A DNA stretch of 64,000 nucleotides. Origin: DATBHM01 sp963772375. GTDB lineage: Bacteria > Actinomycetota > UBA4738 > JACQTL01. The position numbers and the translations under genes are program-made. This document shows, one piece after another, positions 24,200 to 31,507 of the stretch. Within the stretch, counting starts at the first letter, position 1; each line of letters opens with the position of its first letter. The stretch lies in NCBI GenBank assembly GCA_963772375.1, contig CAVYXG010000001.1:1364001-1428000 (forward strand), read 5' to 3'. Under the pieces are notes generated by a model. That model ran no database searches. It was not told where the DNA came from and saw only the letters and a list, made by a program, of their open reading frames with translations.

Positions 24200-25810
24200 C
24201 TACGCCGCGGCCTCGGTCCACGTGCCCTCGAGGATCGCTGCTCGATCCCCACAGGGATCGTGGCCGACCGGATGGAGCACGAGCCTTCCGCCATGGATGG
24301 CGGAGGACCAGGCCGAGATGGGATCGGTGTCCTCGCAGAAGCCGCCCGTATCGCTGTTCCCGATCGGTGGGTGCGCGATCGTCGGCCGCATCTGCAGCCT
24401 TCCCGAAGCGCCATCCACGACGTCGAACAGCGCGGTCCCGTCGTTCGGATCCCGGAGATGCCATCCCTCGGAGTCGATCCGGAGCTCCCATCGACCCGCG
24501 GGCGGCGGCTGATCCGAGGCGGCCTTCTTGACGTCGGCGGTCGTCACGACCCGGCTCCACGTCCCCGCGAGCGCGGATGGCGGCGCCGGAGCCCCCGACA
24601 CGGTCGCCCGGACCGTGTCGGTGGCCTCCTCCTCCCCGGACGCCCCCACGGCCTTCGTATTGAACGTGTGCGGTCCGGGCTTCAGGAAGGACGTGACCAG
24701 CCAGTTCCCGTCGTTGCCGTAGTCGTAGGGCGGATTGTGCTCGACCCAGGCCGGCTGCCCGTCGATCAGGAAGTCCACCTCTTCCACCGCCGACGAGCTC
24801 GGGTGGGCCGTCCACCTGATCCGCTGGGGCAGCGTGGTACGCCCGTCGAGCGTCGAGGTCACGGACAGGGTCCCGGCCGCCGGACCGGAGGTGGGCGAGC
24901 CGACCGGCGTGGGGACGACCGGCGTGGACGTCCACTGCACGCCGCCCAGGAACCGCTGGAAGATCGACAGCGTGGAGTGGAACGAGGGCGCCTTGTCGTT
25001 CCATTCGATGATCACGGTCTGCCCCTGGACGGGAACGATGACCAGCCGCGCCGGGTCCTGCAGCTTCGGGGCCGACGGGACGTTCCCCACCACCAGCATC
25101 TCGCCAATCTCCCGATTGATCGGCGTGAACGGGTCGGCGTTCGCCATCGGCATCACGTTCCAGCAGGTGGCGCCCGCATCCGGGTAGTACGTGCAGGTCG
25201 GCGGGTCCACCGCCTCGATGTCGATGGACGTGCCCCTCAGCCCTCCCACCCTGACCGGCGAGGGGCCGCCGATGACCTTGTAGTGCGGGTCGTGCTGCAG
25301 GAAGCTCACGAGATCCGGCGTGGAGACCACCTTGTCCTCCCGCCCGGGAGCGATCACCTTGCCGAAGTAGTCGAAGACGTAGGCGGTCTCGTTGATCCCG
25401 CCGGTGAAGCGGGCACCGGCGTTCATCTGGATGAGACCTCCGGTGGAATCGGCGGTATTGATGTAGAGGGTCCATTGGTCGGGGAGCGTGATCGACAGCG
25501 GAGGGTTCTTCATCGCCGTGACATACGTTCCGGGCGTCACCGGCATCGGCTGGTTCACGACGATGGGGAGTGTCCCGACGACGGGGGGCGGGACGGCGCT
25601 CGGAGACGCGTCGGTGGGTGGTGGTTCGCTCGGCTGGTCGACGGGGCTCGGAGAGGCCTTGCCCGGTGGTGTCTGACTGGCCTGTGAGGCGGAGCCCGAA
25701 GCCGGCGGGGTGGATGTTCCCTGGGCGGAGCCCCCGGATCCCGACGTGCAGGCCGCCAGGACGACCATGAACACCGTGAGCAGCAGGCGGGGCGGGATGA
25801 AGCGTCGCAT
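24200..25810 (-). CDS. Secreted lipoprotein with Ig-like domain, unknown
   Basis: 536 residues. The signal peptide ends in the lipobox VLAAC, with Cys21 lipidated. A Ser/Thr/Pro linker (about 22-75) follows, then an unassigned domain (80-290), an Ig-like domain (RIRWTAHP ... VDFLIDGQPAW ... FNTKAVGASG) and a C-terminal beta-rich domain of about 130 residues (LAGTWSRVV ... GRWELRIDSEGWHLRDP ... EGTWTEAAA) that looks like a lipocalin-type barrel. AGGAG lies just before ATG 25810. Divergent from the ECF sigma gene across a region with nested inverted repeats, so the two may be co-regulated. Confidence 0.75.
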   Translation of the reverse strand: MRRFIPPRLLLTVFMVVLAACTSGSGGSAQGTSTPPASGSASQASQTPPGKASPSPVDQPSEPPPTDASPSAVPPPVVGTLPIVVNQPMPVTPGTYVTAMKNPPLSITLPDQWTLYINTADSTGGLIQMNAGARFTGGINETAYVFDYFGKVIAPGREDKVVSTPDLVSFLQHDPHYKVIGGPSPVRVGGLRGTSIDIEAVDPPTCTYYPDAGATCWNVMPMANADPFTPINREIGEMLVVGNVPSAPKLQDPARLVIVPVQGQTVIIEWNDKAPSFHSTLSIFQRFLGGVQWTSTPVVPTPVGSPTSGPAAGTLSVTSTLDGRTTLPQRIRWTAHPSSSAVEEVDFLIDGQPAWVEHNPPYDYGNDGNWLVTSFLKPGPHTFNTKAVGASGEEEATDTVRATVSGAPAPPSALAGTWSRVVTTADVKKAASDQPPPAGRWELRIDSEGWHLRDPNDGTALFDVVDGASGRLQMRPTIAHPPIGNSDTGGFCEDTDPISAWSSAIHGGRLVLHPVGHDPCGDRAAILEGTWTEAAA

Positions 25811-25880
25811 CTTCACTCCTCTCGAGACGTTGCATTCCTCCACGGACTCGGGCCATGCCCCGTTCGGCCGTCGATCGCGA

Positions 25881-25941
25881 CATGAATGCGCTCGCCCTTG
25901 GGATCGTGAAGATTCACGTTCCGGCTCGCCGCGCATTCATG
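25881..25941. promoter_or_regulatory. Nested inverted repeats in a divergent promoter region
   Basis: Perfect 11-bp arms CATGAATGCGC (25881-25891) and GCGCATTCATG (25931-25941) enclose a smaller inverted repeat, CGTGAA and TTCACG (25905-25918). The region lies between the lipoprotein gene (minus) and the ECF sigma gene (plus) and ends 10 bp before the latter's start codon. Confidence 0.5.
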
Positions 25942-25951
25942 CTGTAGCCGG

Positions 25952-26569
25952 ATGAACGAGATCGAGCAGAGACACGAAGGGGCCCGGTCGGTCGCCGCCA
26001 CGTCGGATGACGCGGCCGCGTCGAAGCCTGGCGGCAGCGCGCCGGAGCCCGGCGTTCCCCGGTCACGAGACCACCTCGAATCAGCGATGGAGGTCGTGGC
26101 GGACTTCGAGTCGTTCTACGAGATCGAAAGCGCCCGGCTGTTCGGCGCACTCTGCCTCATCTGCGGCAACCGGCACGACGCTGAGGAGCTCATGCAGGAG
26201 GCGTTCCTGAAGGTGTGGGAGCGGTGGGACGTCGTCCAGGGTTTGGCGAGCCCGACCGGCTACCTCTACCGCACGGCGATGAACGCCTTTCGGATGCGTC
26301 GGCGCCGCATGGCGGTTGCCGCTCGCCGGGTCGTGCGCCGCCAACCCCGTGACGACGTGTTCGACCAGGCGGAGAGCCGGTACCTTGTGGACCAGGGCCT
26401 CGCACAGCTCACCCCCCGCCAGCGCGCCGCGGTCGTGTTCACCGAGCTCCTCGGCTACAGCAGCGGGGAGGCCGCGGAGTCGCTCGGCGTCAAGCCGGCG
26501 ACCGTTCGAAAACTCGCGCAGCTCGGGCGCGACGCCCTGCGCCGGACCTTGGGAGATCTCCATGACTGA
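25952..26569 (+). CDS. ECF-type sigma factor
   Basis: 205 residues. After a non-conserved N-terminal tail of about 45 residues, region 2 reads LFGALCLICGNRHDAEELMQEAFLKVWERWD, and region 4 reads LTPRQRAAVVFTELLGYSSGEAAESLGVKPATVRKLAQLGRDALRR. It resembles the SigE-like sigma factors found next to membrane-anchored beta-propeller proteins. ATG 25952 is used; ATG 26089 would remove the tail. The stop overlaps the next gene by 8 bp, so the pair is co-translated, as for sigma and anti-sigma factors. Confidence 0.85.
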   Translation: MNEIEQRHEGARSVAATSDDAAASKPGGSAPEPGVPRSRDHLESAMEVVADFESFYEIESARLFGALCLICGNRHDAEELMQEAFLKVWERWDVVQGLASPTGYLYRTAMNAFRMRRRRMAVAARRVVRRQPRDDVFDQAESRYLVDQGLAQLTPRQRAAVVFTELLGYSSGEAAESLGVKPATVRKLAQLGRDALRRTLGDLHD

Positions 26570-27923
26570 CCTCCGCCACGTGCTTGCCGATCGGGCCGCC
26601 GATCTCACCCCCACCCGCGGCGGATTCGACCGGCTGGTGCGGATGCGCCGGCGGCGGCGGCGGAATCAGCGCGTCCGCGCTGCTGTCGTGGCCCTGGCCA
26701 TCGCAGCGCTCGGAATGTGGGGGGTGGTCGTCGCGATCGGGGCCCACCAGACGCCCCCTCCGCGACCCGCGGTCGATCCCCTGTCAGGGAGTTCTGCCCC
26801 GCGCCTTCGGCCGACCTGGACCGCCGCCATCGAGCGGAACCAGTCGGCGGCTCCGGCCACCTCCGGAACGGAGGTCTACGAGGCCCAGCCCCACGACGGG
26901 CTGGCAGCGTTTCAGACCGTCTGCCGAGTGGCGAGCTGCGCCCCCCGATGGCGAGGGCGGGTGGCGGTCGCTGCGGTGTCGTTTCCGAACAGTCCCGCGG
27001 TGGGCGACGGGATCGTGGTCGTGGCGACCGACGTGCTGACCGCGTTCCGGCAGGCCTGCGCAGTCGACGGCCGCGCGTGCGAGCCGCTGTGGACCACCGA
27101 GCCCGCAGCGGACAGGATGCCGCTGTCCACGCCCACGATCGCGGGGGGGCAGGTGTTCGTCGGGGCGTCGGACGGAACGGTGCGCGCGTACTCGGTCACC
27201 TGCCGGGGCGACGGCGGGGTCTGTGCTCCCCTCTGGACCTCGCGCACCGGAGCCTCGCTGGCGTTCTCGCCTCCCGCCGTCGCCGACGGCGTGGTGGCGG
27301 TCGTGTCCGACCGTCTGTACACGTACCCCGAGGACTGCACCGCGAGGTGTCGCCCGCTCTGGACTGCCGATCTCATGACCGGCCAGGAGCGCCGAGCCGG
27401 TCACGGCATCGGGCTGACTGCGCCGGCCGCCGGGGATGGACACGTCTTCGCCGTGGACGGCAGCATCCTGCTCGCGTTCGACGCGACCTGTCGCTCGGAC
27501 GGGGGCGTGTGCCGTCCGTCCTGGAGGTTCGTCGAGCCCGCCGGCGACTACCTGTCCTCCCCCGTCGAGTCGAAGGGCCAGGTCTACGTGGCCGCTCGGA
27601 GGCTGTTCGCGTTGCCCGTTGCCTGTCGGGTCGACGGGCACGCGTGTCTCCCCACCTGGAGGAGCGGCACCGCCGGGATCGCCATGTCGATGCCGACCGC
27701 CGGTGCCGGACTGGTGACGGTCGCGGCCGACCGGGTGGAGGTGTTCCGGGCCACGTGTGGGAGCGGCGGTGCATGCCGTCCGCTGTACGAGAGCCCGGTG
27801 GTCACGCCCGGAGTTCCGCTCTCGCGGCCCGCGGTCAGTTCGGCGGGGGTCTTCGTGGCCACGGAGGACGGCCGGATCGTCGCGTACCAGGTGCCGCCGA
27901 CGCCGTCCCAGGGGAGCGGTTGA
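26562..27923 (+). CDS. Membrane-anchored PQQ-like beta-propeller protein with seven cysteine pairs
   Basis: 453 residues. A short cytoplasmic N-terminus (1-38, very basic) is followed by one membrane helix (about 40-60) and an outside beta-propeller of PQQ-like blades. Each blade carries a cysteine pair in the form C-x3..6-C-x-P-x-W/Y (VCRVASCAPRW, ACAVDGRACEPLW, TCRGDGGVCAPLW, DCTARCRPLW, TCRSDGGVCRPSW, ACRVDGHACLPTW, TCGSGGACRPLY). All 14 cysteines are in these pairs. The genetic coupling and topology suggest that it holds or senses for the upstream ECF sigma factor, though no standard anti-sigma domain is seen. A PQQ cofactor is not implied. Confidence 0.75.
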   Translation: MTDLRHVLADRAADLTPTRGGFDRLVRMRRRRRRNQRVRAAVVALAIAALGMWGVVVAIGAHQTPPPRPAVDPLSGSSAPRLRPTWTAAIERNQSAAPATSGTEVYEAQPHDGLAAFQTVCRVASCAPRWRGRVAVAAVSFPNSPAVGDGIVVVATDVLTAFRQACAVDGRACEPLWTTEPAADRMPLSTPTIAGGQVFVGASDGTVRAYSVTCRGDGGVCAPLWTSRTGASLAFSPPAVADGVVAVVSDRLYTYPEDCTARCRPLWTADLMTGQERRAGHGIGLTAPAAGDGHVFAVDGSILLAFDATCRSDGGVCRPSWRFVEPAGDYLSSPVESKGQVYVAARRLFALPVACRVDGHACLPTWRSGTAGIAMSMPTAGAGLVTVAADRVEVFRATCGSGGACRPLYESPVVTPGVPLSRPAVSSAGVFVATEDGRIVAYQVPPTPSQGSG

Positions 27924-28039
27924 CCGTGAGACCGCCGATCACGCCAGCTCGCCGACGCGCCCGAACCACGCGTCCCTCGCCCACTGGGGCCGTTCGCATT
28001 CCCTACCCTTGATCCGTCCGGGCCGAACGTGGAGGCGGC

Positions 28040-28891
28040 ATGGAGCAGGTCGACTACGACGCACGCCTGTACGCCGTCTATGCCGCCGGCCGGCAGATCT
28101 CGCCCGATGCGCTGCAGACCTGGATGAACGCGTTCGCTCGCCACCTGCCGGAGAGACGGCCACTGGTCTGGCTCGACCTGGGCTCGGGCACCGGCCGCAT
28201 GACCCCCTCGTTGGCGAATGCCTTCGGCGGCCCCGTACACGGAGTCGAGCCGTCGGACAAGATGCGTGCGCAGGCCCTTGCCCACGCCGGCCATCCCGCC
28301 GTCAGGTATGCGGCCGGGTCCGCCGAGCACATCCCGTTGCCGGATGCCTCCTGTGACGCAGCCCTGCTGTTCTTCGTCTGGCACCACGTGGTCGATCGGG
28401 GGGGCGCCGCTCAGGAGTTGCGCCGGGTCGTCAAGCCGGGCGGCAGGCTCTTCGTGCAGGCGAACTTCTCCGACAGGATGCCCGATGTCTGGTGGTTCCG
28501 CGTCGTTCCCGAATGGAGGAACGTGGACGCGGCGCAGTTCCGGTCCGAGGAGGAGGTGATCGGTGACTTCGCCGGCGCCGGGTGGGCGCACGTCGCTCGC
28601 GATGAGGTCACCTGGCTTCGCTCGGCGAACCTGGCCGAGGACTTCGAGAGGCTGAAGCTGCGTTCCGTGTCGGTCTTCGAGCACATGAGCGAGGAGGTCG
28701 TCGATGCGGGCTTCGCCAGGATCGAGGCGGCGCTGCCCTCACTCGGCGACGGGCCGCAATTCGAGACCAGCCATCTGCTCGTCTTCCAGCGCGAGGACCG
28801 AACGTCGGTGGGCAGCCGAGTCGGTGGTGTCGCTCAGGCGAACAGCTCCCCGAGCAACTCGGGGTCGATGGGAATGGGGGCAGGTCGGTAG
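28040..28891 (+). CDS. Class I SAM-dependent methyltransferase
   Basis: 283 residues of the Methyltransf_11 type. Motif I WLDLGSGTGRM binds S-adenosylmethionine, followed by the acidic GVEPSDKM strand, AEHIPLPDASCDAALLF and LRRVVKPGGRLFVQANF. Substrate unknown. GAGG lies before ATG 28040. The last 19 codons run through the 3' end of the convergent peptidase gene (58 bp overlap), and this tail (SNSGSMGMGAGR) looks unselected. An original stop codon was probably lost. Confidence 0.87.
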   Translation: MEQVDYDARLYAVYAAGRQISPDALQTWMNAFARHLPERRPLVWLDLGSGTGRMTPSLANAFGGPVHGVEPSDKMRAQALAHAGHPAVRYAAGSAEHIPLPDASCDAALLFFVWHHVVDRGGAAQELRRVVKPGGRLFVQANFSDRMPDVWWFRVVPEWRNVDAAQFRSEEEVIGDFAGAGWAHVARDEVTWLRSANLAEDFERLKLRSVSVFEHMSEEVVDAGFARIEAALPSLGDGPQFETSHLLVFQREDRTSVGSRVGGVAQANSSPSNSGSMGMGAGR

Positions 28892-31107
28892 GCCGGCGGC
28901 TGCGTGCCCATCAGCTCGCGCACCAGGAAGTCCCAGCTGCGCTTACGGACATAGTGCAGGCAGTCGATGAACAAGTGCTCGGCCCCGGGCACGATGAGCA
29001 GCTCGAAGTCCTTGTCGGCGGCGACGAGCCGGTCGGCCAGCCGCAGGGTGTGGTCCGGGTGGACCTGGTCGTCCATCTCGCCGTGGATGAGCAGCAGCTT
29101 GCCGGCCAACCGGTCCGCGATGTCCTCGTTGGAGGCACGGGCCCAGGCCTCGCTGTTGTCCGCGCCGTCGTAGGCCTCCACGAAGCCCTGGTTGAAGTGG
29201 CGGGCGTCGTGCGAGCCGCCGAGGGCGACTCCGGCCTTGTAGACCTCGGGGTGCTCCAGCATGGCCCGCACGGTGGCGAACCCGCCGCCGGAGTGGCCGA
29301 AGGCGCCCACCCGGTCCAGATCCATCCATGACCGGGTCGCCGCCAGCTGCTGCAGCGCGGCGACATGGTCGGCCAGGCAGCCCGCGTCGGCCAAGTGGCC
29401 GTACGAGGCGTCGTGGAAGGACTTGCTCCGTCCCGGGCTGCCCCGGCCGTCCACCGCGACCACCACGAAACCCAGCGCCGCGATCGGTTCTGCGTCGAGG
29501 CCCATCCCGCCGGGGTCGAAACATGGTTCGACCCGGGCCACGTGCGGGCCGGGGTAGATCGTGTCCACCACCGGGTAGCGCTCGGCGGGGTCAAGTCCCC
29601 TTGGCCGGTACAGCACTCCGTAGATGTCCGTCACCCCGTCGGCGGCCTTCACGCGGAACCGTTCCGGCGGCGTCCAGCCCGTGGCGGTGAGCTTGGTGAT
29701 GTCGGCGCGCTCCAGCTCGACCAGCATCCGACCGTCCCAGTCGCGGACGCGGGACACCGGCGGGGTGTCGACGGTGGACGCGGAGTCGACGAAGTACTCC
29801 TGGTTGTCCGGCATGGTGACGACGTGGTCCAGCGCGTCGTCGGTGACCTTGGCGAAGCCGGAACCGTCCAGACCCACCCGGCACACCGTCCGCCGGTACG
29901 GATCCTCGTCGACCAGCCCGGAGGCGGTGAAGTACACCACCCGCTCCGCCACGTCGACGCGCAGGATCTGCCGCACCGCCCATTGCCCGGAGGTGACCTG
30001 CCCGAGCAGCTCGCCGGTGTGCAGGTCGTACCGGTACAGGTGGCCCCAGCCGTCCCGCTGCGAGTACCACAGCACCTCGTCGGCCAGCACCCGAACGATC
30101 GGCGGCTCGAGCATCCACTGGTTGGGCTCCACGCGGGTGGCCCCGGTCTCGCTGAGCACGGTGGTGACCTCACCGGTGGCCGGTTCCAGCCGGTGCAGGG
30201 TGAGCGTGCGCAGGTCGCGGGGCTGGCTGAGGTAGTACGCCGCGGAGCCGTCCTCCGCCCACCACGCCCACTTGATCATGATCGGCGAGAACTGCGACAT
30301 GAGCAGCGGCTCCGCCTGCGCGGTGACCATGGTGCCCGCCTGCACGTCAAGGACGACCAGTTCGGCGCACGGCACCTGCTCGTCCCCGGGGTAGGCGTAC
30401 CGCTGGGTGCGCAGCATCGGGGCGCCGCCGTCGGCGGGCCTGGCCTCCACGAGGTGGGTCTGCCGGACGCCGCGCTCATCGGTCCGATGCGCCAGCACCT
30501 TCGTCGAGTCGGGCGACCAGGCCACCGCTGGCGGCAGGTATGGCAGGCCGAACTTGCGCAGCAGGGTGGGATTGCCCGTGCAGTCCGGGCCGGGGCCGTA
30601 CCGATATTCGGGCTCGCCATCGGTGGTCAGCGCCCACTCGCGGCCGTCGGCCAGCGAGCGCGCCCAGAGGTCGTTCCCCCGGCGGGACACCGCGACCTTC
30701 TGGTCGGGTGACGGCACCTCCAGGGGGTTGCCCGGCGGCGTGAACTCGGCCCGCTCGCATGCGTAGCTGTCCAGGCGGCAGCGCCAGTACTCGCCGAACG
30801 CGGCGAACTCAACGGCGTTCCCGGCCAGCTCGATGGCCCGGAACGGCAAGGCCTCAGGGTCGACCTGTTGGCCGGAGGCTGCGGCAAGCGCGGCGGCGAG
30901 CCGGGCGTGGTCGAAGGCCGGCTCGCGGGTGCCCGCCGCCGGGTCGACCAGCTCGAACCGCCTGCCAACGCCGTCGCTCACCGCGTACCAGAAGCGGCCT
31001 CCGTCGATCCACTGCGGCCTGACCTTGTCGCCGATGACGAGCTCGCCGGGGCGGGCGGGCCGGCGAAAGAGCTGCTCCGCGACCAAGTAGTCCTGAGTGG
31101 TGTTCAT
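28834..31107 (-). CDS. S9 family (dipeptidyl-peptidase IV type) serine peptidase
   Basis: 757 residues: an N-terminal beta-propeller domain (about 60-470) and a C-terminal alpha/beta hydrolase domain (about 500-735). Catalytic Ser606 is in GHSGGGF, the aspartate in GEMDDQVHP, and the histidine in GAEHLF. Expected to release dipeptides or cleave short proline-containing peptides. No signal peptide is seen, so it is probably cytoplasmic. ATG 31107 has an AGGGG site upstream. It lies immediately beside a tRNA gene and overlaps its convergent neighbour, which would fit a late insertion. Confidence 0.9.
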   Translation of the reverse strand: MNTTQDYLVAEQLFRRPARPGELVIGDKVRPQWIDGGRFWYAVSDGVGRRFELVDPAAGTREPAFDHARLAAALAAASGQQVDPEALPFRAIELAGNAVEFAAFGEYWRCRLDSYACERAEFTPPGNPLEVPSPDQKVAVSRRGNDLWARSLADGREWALTTDGEPEYRYGPGPDCTGNPTLLRKFGLPYLPPAVAWSPDSTKVLAHRTDERGVRQTHLVEARPADGGAPMLRTQRYAYPGDEQVPCAELVVLDVQAGTMVTAQAEPLLMSQFSPIMIKWAWWAEDGSAAYYLSQPRDLRTLTLHRLEPATGEVTTVLSETGATRVEPNQWMLEPPIVRVLADEVLWYSQRDGWGHLYRYDLHTGELLGQVTSGQWAVRQILRVDVAERVVYFTASGLVDEDPYRRTVCRVGLDGSGFAKVTDDALDHVVTMPDNQEYFVDSASTVDTPPVSRVRDWDGRMLVELERADITKLTATGWTPPERFRVKAADGVTDIYGVLYRPRGLDPAERYPVVDTIYPGPHVARVEPCFDPGGMGLDAEPIAALGFVVVAVDGRGSPGRSKSFHDASYGHLADAGCLADHVAALQQLAATRSWMDLDRVGAFGHSGGGFATVRAMLEHPEVYKAGVALGGSHDARHFNQGFVEAYDGADNSEAWARASNEDIADRLAGKLLLIHGEMDDQVHPDHTLRLADRLVAADKDFELLIVPGAEHLFIDCLHYVRKRSWDFLVRELMGTQPPAYRPAPIPIDPELLGELFA

Positions 31108-31322
31108 CTGTTTCACCCCTTCTCGGCCTGTTTTGAGCATGTTATGCCATGTGAGCCACCGCGGCAGGCCGCGATGAGGCACGGGAGGGCTCGGGTGAGG
31201 GCGCTGGCCGTCTCGCGAGCCGGATGGGGCGACCTGGCCCCGGTGCCGAGGGGCGGGTGGACGATGACACACCCGTCGCCGGGCTGGTGACTGACGCTCG
31301 GAGACAGTTGGAGAAGAGTTGA

Positions 31323-31349
31323 GGGCGGCTCCCGAACCGGAAGCCGCCC
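31323..31349 (-). terminator. Hairpin downstream of the initiator tRNA
   Basis: Arms GGGCGGCT (31323-31330) and AGCCGCCC (31342-31349) with a short inner GG/CC extension. It lies 30 bp after the tRNA 3' end and probably ends its transcript. The remaining 31108-31322 stretch shows no gene. Confidence 0.6.
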
Positions 31350-31379
31350 CCATACGCTCCTGACCTGCGGTTTTCTTCG

Positions 31380-31453
31380 TCGCGGGGGTAGGATTTGAAC
31401 CTACGACCTCTGGGTTATGAGCCCAGCGAGCTACCGGACTGCTCCACCCCGCA
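31380..31453 (-). tRNA. Initiator tRNA-Met (CAT anticodon)
   Basis: A 74-nt cloverleaf. The anticodon loop CTCATAA sits on stem CTGGG/CCCAG, the T-arm is GTAGG-TTCAAAT-CCTAC, and the D-arm is GAGC/GCTC. Three consecutive G-C pairs in the anticodon stem and the A11-U24 pair mark it as the initiator species. The acceptor ends TGCGGGG and CCCCGCG place U opposite G at 1-72, a weak pair rather than the usual C-A mismatch. The discriminator is A, and CCA is not encoded. Confidence 0.95.
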
Positions 31454-31507
31454 CCGGGATGGTAGCAGACCCGCCCGGGCTACTCCCCCACCCGTTCGAC
31501 CGCCGGC

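Noticed and set aside
26562..27923. Reading the propeller protein as a PQQ-dependent dehydrogenase
   Set aside because: It lacks the cofactor and calcium ligands of such enzymes; only the repeat fold is similar, and the gene context is regulatory.
31108..31379. tRNA-adjacent gap as the attachment site of a genomic island
   Set aside because: No second copy of the tRNA 3' end is seen near the other side of the peptidase gene, and no integrase is present.
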